Origin: Allolucifera butyrica
GTDB lineage: Bacteria; Bacillota; Negativicutes; Sporomusales; UPPP01
Assembly (NCBI RefSeq): GCF_900476375.1
Contig: NZ_UPPP01000053.1
Location: 62,001 to 126,000, forward strand
DNA length: 64,000 nucleotides
Reading direction: 5' to 3'
Part shown: piece after piece, positions 23,673 through 32,426 of the stretch
Position numbering within the stretch: position 1 is the first letter of the stretch
Layout: each line of letters begins with the position of its first letter
Made by a program: the position numbers and the translations under genes
The notes under the pieces: model-generated
Databases searched by the model: none
What the model saw: the letters and a program-made list of their open reading frames with translations, nothing else
What the model was told of the DNA's origin: nothing

Positions 23673-24782
23673 TTACCGTTCACTTATCCCTTTCCATTTG
23701 ACTTCGGTTTTGCCGCTGTATTCTGCCCGGGGACGAATAATCCGGTTATTTTCATGCTGCTCCAGAATGTGGGCCAGCCAGCCGCTCGTACGGCTGATCG
23801 CAAACATAAGGGTAAACAGATCCCGGGGAATTTCCAAATAAGTGTAAACAGAAGCCGAATAGAAATCTACGTTGGGTTTTAATCCTTTCTGCTCATAAAC
23901 CAACTTTTCAATCTTCAGAGACAATTCATACCAGCGCCGGTCATCCCGCCATTCTGCCAGTTCTCCGGATAAAGCCTGCAAATACTTCGCCCTGGGATCG
24001 CCGTTTTTATAAACCCGGTGGCCAAAACCCATGATCCGCTCGCCATTGGCAATCTTCTGCGCAATATATTCTTCTACCCGGGACAGTTCGCCAATTTCCT
24101 CCAACATCCGGGCGACCTGTTCATTGGCATTGCCGTGCAGCGGTCCCTTCAGCGTGCCAATCGCCGATACGATGCCGGAATAAATGTCGGACATGGTAGA
24201 AACGGTCACTCTGGCGGCAAAAGTCGATGCATTCAATTCGTGCTCAGCATGCAAAACAAAACAGGTGTCCAATGCTTTGGCCGCAATCGGGGCCGGTTTT
24301 TCTCCCGTCAACAGCCACAAAAACATTTCTGCCAATGAAGTTGGACGGATCGTTTTCAATTCAATCGGCTCTAATCCTTTACGAATCCTGTCGATGGCCG
24401 CAACAATAGCCGCAATCCGGGCCATAATGCGGACCGCTTTGCGATGGTCGGCCGCAAAGGAATGGTCCATAACCTCATCGTCAAAATGAGTAAGAAAAGA
24501 TAAACAGGTCCGGAGTTTAGCCATCGCATTGCCCCATGGTGCATATAAATGCAAAAGCTCGTATATCTTTTTCGGCAATACGGCATTTTCCGCCAGGTCT
24601 TGTTTCAATGCCTTAAGCTCCAACCGGTTCGGCAAACGCCCATACCATAACAGATAAATGATTTCCTCAAACGTAGCGTTCTGGGCCAAGTCGTCGATGG
24701 AGTATCCCCGGTAGCGCAATTCGCTATTTTCTATAGAACAGATAGACGATTCACAAGCAACAATATCGGCTAATCCTGCCAT
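23673..24782 (-). CDS. Citrate synthase
   Basis: This 369-residue enzyme condenses acetyl-CoA and oxaloacetate. Catalytic residues are visible in HAEHELNAS, GFGHRVYK (with GPLHGNANE before it) and the aspartate in PNVDFYSAS. It has the length of the compact Gram-positive type (CitZ-like). A 2-methylcitrate synthase cannot be excluded from sequence, but no prp genes are near. It is monocistronic with its own terminator, probably for glutamate synthesis in an incomplete TCA cycle. Confidence 0.9.
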   Translation of the reverse strand: MAGLADIVACESSICSIENSELRYRGYSIDDLAQNATFEEIIYLLWYGRLPNRLELKALKQDLAENAVLPKKIYELLHLYAPWGNAMAKLRTCLSFLTHFDDEVMDHSFAADHRKAVRIMARIAAIVAAIDRIRKGLEPIELKTIRPTSLAEMFLWLLTGEKPAPIAAKALDTCFVLHAEHELNASTFAARVTVSTMSDIYSGIVSAIGTLKGPLHGNANEQVARMLEEIGELSRVEEYIAQKIANGERIMGFGHRVYKNGDPRAKYLQALSGELAEWRDDRRWYELSLKIEKLVYEQKGLKPNVDFYSASVYTYLEIPRDLFTLMFAISRTSGWLAHILEQHENNRIIRPRAEYSGKTEVKWKGISER

Positions 24783-24994
24783 TTTTAAAAACCCCTTTCC
24801 CCAAAAAATAAAAAGAACAAAAAGAACAAAATATCGTATTTAATTTCTGATTATAATACCTTACTTCTCTTTAATCAAGGGAAATGTGTAAATATACAAG
24901 TATTTTTTATCGAACTCGCCTAACTCCTGAAATATCAATCCATTTCAAGTAAACAAATATGCTTCAAACGCGAACATCGTTTTGTATAGTAGAA

Positions 24995-25936
24995 TCATCT
25001 ATTAGCCTGCAAAGCAGCCAATAGGGACTGCCTGGCATGGCTATATTGAAATTCGATGGCCATAATAGCGGCACGAACGCTCTTTAAATCCCGGTAACGG
25101 GACGGTGCAAGTTCCCGCCGGAACCGGTCCAGCAAACGTACCGCAGCAGTAAGCCCCAAAATATAAAATGGCTTTTTAAATATAAAGTTTACAAAAAAGT
25201 TCTCCAGTAAAATATCGCTTGTTAAGTCTGTCGAAGCAACGGCAGTATCATACCGGTCCAAAAAGTCGTAATTCCGGCGCACCATGTCATTGATATCCTG
25301 GCCGAGTGTTTCCTTTCCTCCGGCAGCATCCATTGCCAGCGCTGTTTTTTGAATCATTGCCAGACGGTCGTCAATAGGCAAGCCCCGTTGCTGCATAATA
25401 TCAATAAAATGATTTTCCATTTCGAAATAATACCGCAATGGATTATGAACCGGCTGCTGCTCCGGAAAAACGGCTGTCACCCACTCCTGACCGCCAATAA
25501 AAAAAGGCGGCGTCTCCGAACGGATGACCCGGAGCGTTTTGTCCCGGCTCGCCATATCAACAACAGCCGGACAGCTAAAAGTAAGAGTGATCTCTACCCC
25601 GCGCGTCGTATTCATAGGATACCGGGGAAAGAGCTGACAAACACTGTCCAGGTGGTCATGCCCCGCCGTTTTGTGCAAACGGCAAAGACTGTCGCCCTCC
25701 AAAAACCAGCACTCACCATTCGGCTTTTTTCTGATGTAAGCGTATTCTCCCGGGTCTCCCTGCCGGTCGCACAAAGCAAATGCCTTATGGAACTCATCTT
25801 GTCCACCATTATAGGAAAAGAAAGCGGCATTGCGTTGATATGCTTTCTCACTCACCGTGACCAGCCAGTTGTTACGGCAGCAAGTCCCGCACATCCGGCA
25901 AGTAAACTCCCGGCAAAAATCCATATAAATATACAT
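24995..25936 (-). CDS. YkgJ/FliB-like cysteine-cluster protein
   Basis: This 313-residue protein has clustered cysteines at the N-terminus (FTCRMCGTCCRNNW), then CWFLEGDSLCRLH and DSVCQLFPRYP. That pattern is shared by flagellin lysine-N-methylase FliB and the YkgJ zinc/iron-chelating family. The C-terminal half is helical without known motifs. No flagellar genes are in the window, so the methylase role is inference from resemblance. It is cotranscribed with the upstream TVP38 gene (24-base gap). The ribosome-binding site is weak (GGACGTG). Confidence 0.7.
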   Translation of the reverse strand: MYIYMDFCREFTCRMCGTCCRNNWLVTVSEKAYQRNAAFFSYNGGQDEFHKAFALCDRQGDPGEYAYIRKKPNGECWFLEGDSLCRLHKTAGHDHLDSVCQLFPRYPMNTTRGVEITLTFSCPAVVDMASRDKTLRVIRSETPPFFIGGQEWVTAVFPEQQPVHNPLRYYFEMENHFIDIMQQRGLPIDDRLAMIQKTALAMDAAGGKETLGQDINDMVRRNYDFLDRYDTAVASTDLTSDILLENFFVNFIFKKPFYILGLTAAVRLLDRFRRELAPSRYRDLKSVRAAIMAIEFQYSHARQSLLAALQANR

Positions 25937-25960
25937 AAAATCATCACGTCCACGCTTGAC

Positions 25961-26644
25961 TTATAAATTTCCCCGTTTCTTATACCACAGGGAAAAGGAA
26001 TAGGCCAAAACCGAAACGATTATCAACAGGGCTAACCGCAAAGAATGTTGGTGATACGCCAAAAGGTCATGACCCAAAGTGACCTCAATCCAGGCTGACG
26101 GCAGCTTGCCAATTAATGTCGCCAATGCATAATCCCTTATGCTTATGCTGCTGAGCGCCCCCAGCGCCGTAATCAGTCCGGAAGGAACGTAGGGAATACT
26201 GCGGGCCACCAGCATAACCCGGAACCCTTTTTGGCCGCTGTATTCGTCAATTTTCTTCAATCCCGTACTGTGAGCAATGATTCGCTGCGCATAATCGCGC
26301 AGCAAATAGCGCAGCAAAAGAAAACTAATAATTACGCCGATCGATTCGGCAAGCCAGGAAATCAGTGTCCCCCTAACTACGCCAAAAATAATTCCATTGG
26401 CCGCCAGTATAAATATATTCGGTAAAACGGCAGTTGCATTAATTAAAACGACAATAAAAAAACTGACCGCCATAGCGTAGGGTCCATACGAACGGATAAA
26501 GTGAATGCTGCCGCGAAGATCCCCTTTGAACAGCAAATGGATTATGCCGGTCACCCAGTGGGGTTGAAAAAAACAGAGTACGGCTGTTATTATGGCCACT
26601 CCGGCAACAATACCTATACGAACTGTCTGCTTGTTATCTTTCAT
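25961..26644 (-). CDS. TVP38/TMEM64 family membrane protein
   Basis: This 227-residue protein of the DedA/VTT superfamily has five or six hydrophobic segments. The family core reads ANGIIFGVVRGTLISWLAES and RSIPYVPSGLITALGALSSI. Relatives are implicated in lipid scrambling or membrane homeostasis. It is the first gene of a pair with the FliB-like gene. Confidence 0.85.
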   Translation of the reverse strand: MKDNKQTVRIGIVAGVAIITAVLCFFQPHWVTGIIHLLFKGDLRGSIHFIRSYGPYAMAVSFFIVVLINATAVLPNIFILAANGIIFGVVRGTLISWLAESIGVIISFLLLRYLLRDYAQRIIAHSTGLKKIDEYSGQKGFRVMLVARSIPYVPSGLITALGALSSISIRDYALATLIGKLPSAWIEVTLGHDLLAYHQHSLRLALLIIVSVLAYSFSLWYKKRGNL

Positions 26645-26723
26645 GCGAGGCCCCCTAATTTAGTATACAGGAATGCGAATACTATTATCGTACCTTGATT
26701 GACCTATTTTATCAAGTAATGCA

Positions 26724-26753
26724 AAAAAAATCCCCTCACCCAGGTGAGGGACA
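26724..26753 (-). terminator. Terminator of the small-protein transcript
   Basis: On the minus strand CCCTCACC and GGTGAGGG form a perfect stem with a two-base loop, then GA and eight T. It lies about 125 bases after the 28-codon gene; the gap contains a second long hairpin. Confidence 0.8.
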
Positions 26754-26877
26754 ATTAGACGAATCGATTTTTAGGGGGATCTATTTAAACGGCCGGCATA
26801 GCAGAAGACATTCCTGGCCGCTGCTATACCGCCGGTTCTTTCAATTTGCTATTGAGAGCTTGCGAGCCGGGAAAAAA

Positions 26878-26964
26878 TCAGGACAAGTGAAAATACATAT
26901 ATAAGATTGAACCGACGGTTAAGCCACCGACAGTAATAATGCCGTAAATAAAATCCAGCAGCAT
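26878..26964 (-). CDS. Candidate 28-residue membrane protein
   Basis: GGAGGGATAGGCA precedes ATG 26964 and a 28-codon frame: MLLDFIYGIITVGG, LTVGSILYMYFHLS, then TGA. It is one hydrophobic helix, the size class of KdpF or CydX-type subunits, but no family match is claimed. It has a good ribosome-binding site and its own strong downstream terminator. The 125-base 3' region holds a long GC-rich hairpin (GGTATAGCAG with CTGCTATGCC), so the transcript might also act as an RNA. Confidence 0.55.
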   Translation of the reverse strand: MLLDFIYGIITVGGLTVGSILYMYFHLS

Positions 26965-27001
26965 TGCCTATCCCTCCTGTCTCAAAATACTGTTTCTATA
27001 A

Positions 27002-27037
27002 TATTTGTCGCCATAAATTCAAGGTGCGAAATGTGGG
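27002..27037 (+). repeat. Dispersed 35-bp repeat, copy 1
   Basis: TTGTCGCCATAAATTC followed by AAGGTGCGAAATGTGGG. Related copies lie at 51254-51288 and 53179-53213, all in the same orientation. This copy lies upstream of the 28-codon gene. Confidence 0.75.
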
Positions 27038-27187
27038 GACTATATTTATTTTAGTGGTAAATTGTGACAAAACAATGACAAAACCCGGTCAAGTAATACG
27101 ACTGAAAAAATTCCGGTCCCTCGTATTTCCGGGAAAAATATGGTATATTATTATTATAAAATAATATTTCCAAAAAGAAGGCGAGCT

Positions 27188-27400
27188 GTGGTGATCTATC
27201 CCTCGATCGACAGTTTATTGAGTAAAATCGACAGTAAGTATACGCTTGTCATTCTAGCGGCTAAACGGGCCCGGGAAATCGTGGACGGCAACCGGCCCCC
27301 GGCGGAAGAATCCGCTTCGGCCAAACCCGTCACGATTGCGTTGGAGGAAATAGCCCAAGACAAAATTACCTTTAAACGGACCCGGACAGGTATTAAATAA
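27188..27400 (+). CDS. rpoZ: RNA polymerase omega subunit
   Basis: This 70-residue protein has PSIDSLLSKIDSKYTLVILA followed by AKRAREIVDG, the diagnostic omega core. It binds the beta-prime subunit and aids polymerase assembly. The start is GTG 27188 or the adjacent GTG 27191, with AGAAGG just upstream; the frame to 27140 is not supported. Normally rpoZ follows gmk and precedes coaBC. Here it is alone, flanked by a terminator and the porin gene, which is an unusual location. Confidence 0.9.
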   Translation: MVIYPSIDSLLSKIDSKYTLVILAAKRAREIVDGNRPPAEESASAKPVTIALEEIAQDKITFKRTRTGIK

Positions 27401-27430
27401 ATTAGCACACATCTTACTTAGGAATTTGGA

Positions 27431-27459
27431 AAAGCCCACTCATCTTGAGCGGGCTTTCC
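27431..27459. terminator. Terminator between rpoZ and the SLH porin gene
   Basis: AAAGCCC plus ACTC pairs with GAGC plus GGGCTTT around ATCTT. It is convergent and serves both genes. Confidence 0.8.
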
Positions 27460-27484
27460 TCATAGCCTTTAGGGAATCTCTTTT

Positions 27485-28711
27485 TTAAAAACTATAGGTC
27501 AAATCGACGCCATATTTTTTCGCCTTTACGTTTGTATTAATGGTTTTATAATCACCATACCAGGGAGAGATATCAAAGTTTTTGTCAATTTGGCGGTCGG
27601 CAATAATTCGCCAGCCTTTGGCGCCGTTAATATACATATCGCCCCACCAGGCCATATGATCGCCATTTTCGATGGGCGCATTCAGATTGGGACCTTGTTT
27701 CCAATATTGCAGCCAAACATCGGTCCCGTTAATGTTCTTATAAATTTGATACTTTTGCAGCGTATTATTCGTATCCTGGCGGGTATTTTTTGCATAATTG
27801 GCCTGAATCGCCAGGCCGTTGTCAAAAGTGTATCCCAGGGTACCGCCAACAATATTTCCGCCCCGGTTGCCCATCACATCTTTTTCGCCTTCAATCCAGC
27901 GTCCGGCAACATCAAAATTGCCCAGCTTCGTTGAAATGCTGGCTGCATTTACCCGCCCGTTCGTATCATTGCCGGCATTCGAAAGATCATACCATCCCGC
28001 AGCGGCAAATAAATTGCTATTTTTCCCTAGTTTGGTATTTATCGTGGCTCCCCGGAAAAAGTCGTCCATCAAAAAGCCATCCCACAGTACCTGTTTTCCA
28101 AAGGCCATCGTAGTATCCGCCGCAGGCTGATAACTGATCCAAGCCTGCCTGGTTTCTACAGCGCCCCGTTGCGACTGGTCGTTGTGTCTTTGTGAATCCA
28201 GACCGGTATAGGTTCGGATTTGATACAAAGTATGCACTTTATCAGTTACCTGCTTTTCGACGGTAAACCGGTACTCCCAGTCATATTCATGCAACGGTGA
28301 ACCCGAATTACCGTAAACATTTTCCGATTGAATCCAGTTGCTGAATTTCAGCCCATTTACACCGGCAGTATTCCGTTCTACATTTTCCAGCCGGACTCCC
28401 AGGCTCTCTAATTCGTCTTTGTATTCAACCGACAATCGATCAAGCATCGCTTTCTCTTCGGCATTGGCCTTGTCCGACCGGTACATTGCCCGGGCGATTA
28501 ATTGCGCCATTTCATAGCGGGTAACCGGCTTGTTGCCCCGGAAAGTACCATCGCCATATCCGTCAATCAATCCGGCCTGCGCTAATTGTTTTACTGCCCC
28601 GTACGCCCAGTCATCAGGCGAAACATCGGCAAAAGGGTTCACCGCAGCCAAGGAAGTGCTCATACTAAACAGTAATATCAGAATCAAGCCGGCAGCCATT
28701 TTTTTCTTCAT
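27485..28711 (-). CDS. S-layer-homology outer-membrane porin (OmpM-like)
   Basis: This 408-residue protein has a signal peptide (KKKMAAGLILILLFSMSTSL), one SLH domain (FADVSPDDWAYGAVKQLAQA to RYEMAQLIARAMY, residues about 27-78) to hold peptidoglycan-linked polymer, a short coiled coil (about 85-115), then a beta-barrel rich in aromatic strands ending VDLTYSF. This architecture is a marker of Negativicutes outer membranes and gives a tethered porin. A sigma-54-type promoter about 200 bases upstream, with operator-like inverted repeats like those before the PTS operon, suggests it feeds that sugar system. Confidence 0.9.
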   Translation of the reverse strand: MKKKMAAGLILILLFSMSTSLAAVNPFADVSPDDWAYGAVKQLAQAGLIDGYGDGTFRGNKPVTRYEMAQLIARAMYRSDKANAEEKAMLDRLSVEYKDELESLGVRLENVERNTAGVNGLKFSNWIQSENVYGNSGSPLHEYDWEYRFTVEKQVTDKVHTLYQIRTYTGLDSQRHNDQSQRGAVETRQAWISYQPAADTTMAFGKQVLWDGFLMDDFFRGATINTKLGKNSNLFAAAGWYDLSNAGNDTNGRVNAASISTKLGNFDVAGRWIEGEKDVMGNRGGNIVGGTLGYTFDNGLAIQANYAKNTRQDTNNTLQKYQIYKNINGTDVWLQYWKQGPNLNAPIENGDHMAWWGDMYINGAKGWRIIADRQIDKNFDISPWYGDYKTINTNVKAKKYGVDLTYSF

Positions 28712-28918
28712 TCTCTATCTCCTCTTTTCAATGGATTCAGGGAAACTCACACTTTTACCTTTTTACCTTTACTTCTAATCCCCCCTCAAATTCCGTTACT
28801 CATCCCGCTGGTCATTTTTGATCCCTCCCTTATTTGCTCCTTGCCACCCGTGGATTGCAGCATTAACCCAGAACCTTTCAACAACAGCGCTTACAGTAAT
28901 TTTGCACTTATGTATAGT

Positions 28919-28934
28919 GCAAAAAGTATGCCAA
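28919..28934 (-). promoter_or_regulatory. Sigma-54 promoter of the SLH porin gene
   Basis: On the minus strand TTGGCATACTTTTTGC: GG and GC separated by ten bases, as required for -24/-12 promoters. It gives a leader of about 200 bases. The -12 part overlaps an inverted repeat, TTTTGCACT/AGTGCAAAA (28900-28924). Confidence 0.65.
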
Positions 28935-29032
28935 GCATTAGTAAAAACAAATATTTAATTTGCCGCTTTAACCAGGGTTGAACCGATTGCCATAATTGGC
29001 TAATTTCGTTCAGCACCCGGTTGAAAATAAAA

Positions 29033-29101
29033 AAACAGTGTGCGATTTTCTTACACACTGTTTCCCTAATCCATAATTTTCAGTGTATTTTTCTGCACAC
29101 T
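29033..29101. promoter_or_regulatory. Candidate upstream activator sites for the porin promoter
   Basis: Perfect inverted repeat AAACAGTGTG (29033-29042) and CACACTGTTT (29054-29063), plus a second imperfect site AGTGTA-N8-CACACT (29082-29101). Both lie 100-180 bases upstream of the -24 element, the usual enhancer distance. The same half-sites occur before the PTS promoter. The first could also form an RNA hairpin. Confidence 0.55.
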
Positions 29102-29103
29102 AA

Positions 29104-29127
29104 GAAAGACCGCTGCTGCGGTCTTTC
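29104..29127 (-). terminator. Terminator-like hairpin after the MupG-type gene
   Basis: GAAAGACCGC and GCGGTCTTTC pair perfectly around TGCT, followed on the minus strand by TTA. The T run is short. The hairpin resembles the left half of the dispersed 51-bp repeat. Confidence 0.55.
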
Positions 29128-29168
29128 GGCATAAGGAGCTTTTTGGCGACTGCCCGGACAAGAAATCT

Positions 29169-30257
29169 TCAGGGCGCCGTAAATTTAAATTTCATCCACG
29201 GTTCCAAATAATCCAACAAAAAAATCTCTTTTTCGGTAATCCTGCCGGCAACATTGGTTTTTCCACTGTTCGGCATCGGCCTTAGGGCGATTTGTAATTC
29301 CCCTGCATACCGTTTATATAAGGAAGACTCGATTAATAGATCGCCCCGTTTTATATCCGGCGTATTAAATAAGGGAAAATCATACTCCTTGTACTTTACT
29401 CTAGATTGGGTTGACCGAACAACAAAATCCGAAACATCCCCCCGATTGTAGTGGAATTCTTCTAAAATAATTTTCCGCTCCAGCGCCGGCGTGCAGTCCA
29501 TAATTTCGACGGTAAAATCCAGCATATATTTATCAACCCCACTGAGCCTGCGCAATTCTTCTTCCGAGGCGAAAGCATTGGCAATCATTACATCGTCAAT
29601 CACACCGGTGGCAAAGAGGTGCTTGGCCTGCACTTCCACCGGCAGGCTGCGATGCATTTCCAGCGTACACAAACCTTCCGTCACCGGCCATGGCCCTCCG
29701 GTAGCCGCTTGCGAATTGATGAACGCCGCCGTCCGGATGCCCTGCTCTTTAAACTGCCGGCTGCATTTCATAAAATGCGCATAACTCAGTCCGGTATAAA
29801 CATGGGGATAAAAATTATGACACCCCAGGATATTCTCCGGGTTGGCCTGATGGGACAGGATATTTTCCAGATATTTGGTACCGTTGCTGGCATTCAGTTC
29901 AATTTTTAAGCCATAGGGATTAAACGTCATAATCGATTCTTCCTGGCCGCTGAACCCTAAATCCAGCCGTATGCCGGCAAGGCCTAGCTCGTGGAAGAAA
30001 GCCAGGTCATGCACAGTAACCCCGAAACTTTGAAAAATTGCCGGCTCCACATCGGCAATGACCTCCATATTATATTGATTGGCCAAGGCGGTAATTCGTT
30101 TAAATTCCTCGATGACAACCTGAATATCCCTGCCGTCCATCGATATCAGGCAGGTAAATACTCTTTGGAAACCATACTTCGCAGCGAGTCCGATATATTC
30201 TAAAATCTCCTCCAATCCTGTCTGACCAGGATAAACGGATATTCCCAACCGTCTCAT
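29169..30257 (-). CDS. MupG-type (DUF871, GH170) 6-phospho-glycosidase
   Basis: This 362-residue protein is a TIM-barrel with N-terminal MRRLGISVYPGQTG and family motifs GIRLDLGFSG, ELNASNG, LGCHNFYPHVYTGLS and a C-terminal beta-rich domain. The characterised member MupG cleaves phosphorylated MurNAc-GlcNAc produced by PTS uptake. Here it is the last gene of a Lac-family PTS operon, so its substrate is presumably the phosphodisaccharide that PTS delivers; the exact sugar is not readable. The ribosome-binding site is GAGG with a long spacer. Confidence 0.85.
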   Translation of the reverse strand: MRRLGISVYPGQTGLEEILEYIGLAAKYGFQRVFTCLISMDGRDIQVVIEEFKRITALANQYNMEVIADVEPAIFQSFGVTVHDLAFFHELGLAGIRLDLGFSGQEESIMTFNPYGLKIELNASNGTKYLENILSHQANPENILGCHNFYPHVYTGLSYAHFMKCSRQFKEQGIRTAAFINSQAATGGPWPVTEGLCTLEMHRSLPVEVQAKHLFATGVIDDVMIANAFASEEELRRLSGVDKYMLDFTVEIMDCTPALERKIILEEFHYNRGDVSDFVVRSTQSRVKYKEYDFPLFNTPDIKRGDLLIESSLYKRYAGELQIALRPMPNSGKTNVAGRITEKEIFLLDYLEPWMKFKFTAP

Positions 30258-30286
30258 ATAATCTTCATCCTCTCATTATGTATAAG

Positions 30287-30319
30287 GAGCTCTCGCGGGG
30301 TATTAACCCGCCAGAGCTC
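30287..30319. other. Intercistronic hairpin in the PTS operon
   Basis: GAGCTCT and AGAGCTC with inner GCGGG/CCCGC pairing, between the IIA gene and the MupG-type gene. It has no proper T run, so it is more likely an mRNA processing or stability element than a terminator. Confidence 0.45.
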
Positions 30320-30330
30320 TTTATGGGACA

Positions 30331-30627
30331 TTATAAACGGGCATACACCTCAACTAGCTCATTGGCAAGTGATTTAACGGTTATCGCCGTCATCAAATGG
30401 TCTTGTGCATGAATTAACAGCAGCGAAATTTCTGTTTTCTTGCCGTTTGCTTCGGCTTGAATCAGTTTGGTTTGCTCAGCATGGGCGTTACCCAGTTTAT
30501 CTGCCGACTGACCGATCAGTTCTCTCGCTTTATCAAACTCGCCCCGTTTGGCGCATTGAATCGCTTCCATTGCACAGCTCCTGGCTTCTCCGCTTTGTAT
30601 TATAATGCTGAGAATTGTTTCTTCCAT
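30331..30627 (-). CDS. PTS Lac-family EIIA component
   Basis: This 98-residue cytoplasmic phosphocarrier has the phospho-histidine in LLLIHAQDHLMTA and the family N-terminus EETILSIIIQSGEARSCAME. ATG 30627 has AAAGGAG eight bases upstream; the longer frame overlaps the IIC gene. It passes phosphate from HPr to EIIB for the coupled IIC permease. Confidence 0.92.
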   Translation of the reverse strand: MEETILSIIIQSGEARSCAMEAIQCAKRGEFDKARELIGQSADKLGNAHAEQTKLIQAEANGKKTEISLLLIHAQDHLMTAITVKSLANELVEVYARL

Positions 30628-30634
30628 GTAATTG

Positions 30635-31933
30635 TTATGCTCCTTTACTATTGATAGGAACCTGCACTGAAAGTTCCGCTTTATTTTCATATCTCTCGCT
30701 TAAAATAATGAAAGGTATATAAATAATTACGCCGATTACCAGATTCATCAGGGCCAATAATCCGCCCGCCAGGGAACCGGTAACTAAAAATCCGCCGATA
30801 ACCGGGGGTGTTGTCCACGGCATCATGGCAATAGTCCGTGGTACAAGCCCCGACGCAATCGCCGTATAGGTTATGATTGTCAATACGACCGGACTTAGCA
30901 CAAAGGGAATTAAATAAATCGGATTTAAAACGATCGGCAAACCAAACATCATCGGTTCATTAATATTAAAAACAGCAGGCGCGGCAGCCAGTTTGGCAAT
31001 ACTCCGGTTGTTTTTCCGTTTGCCGGCAATAAACAGGGCGATGATTAAACTAATTGTAGTGCCCGCTCCGCCCATCCAGACAAAAGCATCAAAAAACGGC
31101 ATGGTTACGATATGCGGGATGGGTTGTCCGGCTTGAAAAGCGGCAATATTGTCGTTAATGGCCGGCAAATAGACCGCATTTAAAATCGGCCCTAAAATAT
31201 TGGTCCCGTGCAAACCGAAAAACCATAAAATATGAACCAGAAAAGCGACCAGTATGGCTGAGCCCATATGGTCCGCCAAACCGGAAATCGGGGCTTGAAT
31301 CGCCTTAAAGATGGCCTGGTGAATATCCGGCACGCCAAAGGCGGTTGTCAGACACCGGACAATTCCGAACAAGGTCAATACAACGACCGAAGGAATCAAT
31401 GCGGCGAAGGATTTCCCGACAGCAGGCGGCACCCCTGCCGGCATCTTGATGATCAGTTTTGGATTCCCCATCAGTCTGACAAATAATTCGGTGGCAATCA
31501 AAGCGGCGAACAAGGCCACAAATAATCCTTGGGCACCCAGAAACCCGAACGGAATGGCCCAGTCTTTCGCTGAACCGTTATACAGCATGATTAGCGAACC
31601 GAAAGAAACCAGCGCTGCGGCCAGGCCGTCTTTATCATAGGATTTAGCCAGGCTGTAGCTTGTGCTTACCACAACAAGCAATGACATCACGGCAAAGGTT
31701 CCTGTCCACAAATTTCCGCCAAAGCTCTTCCATGATTTGCCGAAAATGTCCGTCATTAAATTTTGATAGGCCGGAACGGGCAAACTGTTTATCAATACGG
31801 CTAAAGCTCCGACTAGGATCAACGGCATAATCGCTACAAATCCGTCACGAATAGCAACCAAATGACGTTGTGAACCCATTCTCCCGGCAAAAGGCACAAA
31901 ATATTTTTCCAGAAAATTAATGATTTTTCCCAT
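30635..31933 (-). CDS. PTS cellobiose/chitobiose-type EIIC permease
   Basis: This 432-residue permease has about ten helices, N-terminus FLEKYFVPFAGRMGSQRHL and conserved NINEPMMFGLPIVLNPIY, the Lac-family sugar-binding signature. It carries a beta-linked disaccharide across the inner membrane with phosphorylation by EIIB. It is preceded by the EIIB gene (52-base gap) and followed directly by EIIA. Confidence 0.92.
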   Translation of the reverse strand: MGKIINFLEKYFVPFAGRMGSQRHLVAIRDGFVAIMPLILVGALAVLINSLPVPAYQNLMTDIFGKSWKSFGGNLWTGTFAVMSLLVVVSTSYSLAKSYDKDGLAAALVSFGSLIMLYNGSAKDWAIPFGFLGAQGLFVALFAALIATELFVRLMGNPKLIIKMPAGVPPAVGKSFAALIPSVVVLTLFGIVRCLTTAFGVPDIHQAIFKAIQAPISGLADHMGSAILVAFLVHILWFFGLHGTNILGPILNAVYLPAINDNIAAFQAGQPIPHIVTMPFFDAFVWMGGAGTTISLIIALFIAGKRKNNRSIAKLAAAPAVFNINEPMMFGLPIVLNPIYLIPFVLSPVVLTIITYTAIASGLVPRTIAMMPWTTPPVIGGFLVTGSLAGGLLALMNLVIGVIIYIPFIILSERYENKAELSVQVPINSKGA

Positions 31934-31985
31934 AATCCTCTTCCCACCTTTGCGATTTTAAAATGCAGGTAATTCTTTCAGAGTT

Positions 31986-32300
31986 TCAAACTTCCTTTTT
32001 ACCTAAATTCAGCGCATGACGCAGCACGTTTTCGCCATTCATCGTACCGTAGTCGATACGGTCAATGACCCCTACGGCAATCCCCTTCGGCTCCAGCATG
32101 TTCTTCATTTTTTCCAACAAAAATTTCACCTGCGGTCCTAACAACAAAACGTCAACCTGATTAACATGCTTGTAGAAATCCGCTTCCGCCGCTGCGTTTA
32201 TCTCGGCGTCAACCCCCATTACAGCAGCGGCCTGGTTCATTTTATCAACCAGCAAACTGGTTGACATACCCGACGAACAAACCAGCATAATTCGTTTCAT
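31986..32300 (-). CDS. PTS Lac-family EIIB component
   Basis: This 104-residue protein has phospho-cysteine C8 in the P-loop MKRIMLVCSSGMSTS. ATG 32300 follows GGGGGG; the longer frame to 32363 would place the start inside the sigma-54 promoter. It is the first gene of the PTS operon. Confidence 0.92.
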   Translation of the reverse strand: MKRIMLVCSSGMSTSLLVDKMNQAAAVMGVDAEINAAAEADFYKHVNQVDVLLLGPQVKFLLEKMKNMLEPKGIAVGVIDRIDYGTMNGENVLRHALNLGKKEV

Positions 32301-32346
32301 GGTTTTATTCCCCCCTTCTTTGTAATTACACTGCATTGAAAAATAA

Positions 32347-32363
32347 CGCAAGTTATATGCCAA
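32347..32363 (-). promoter_or_regulatory. Sigma-54 promoter of the PTS operon
   Basis: On the minus strand TTGGCATATAACTTGC, with GG and GC ten bases apart. It is about 50 bases before the EIIB start and just downstream of the LevR-type activator gene. Confidence 0.8.
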
Positions 32364-32426
32364 TTACCGCTTCAGGCACAAATATCCGGATGCACCAACT
32401 CAGTTGCGCTTTCCTCCCATAAAAAA

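Noticed and set aside
26695-26904. A 69-codon plus-strand frame
   Set aside because: It is low-complexity and basic with no ribosome-binding site, and overlaps the opposite-strand terminator and hairpin of the 28-codon gene.
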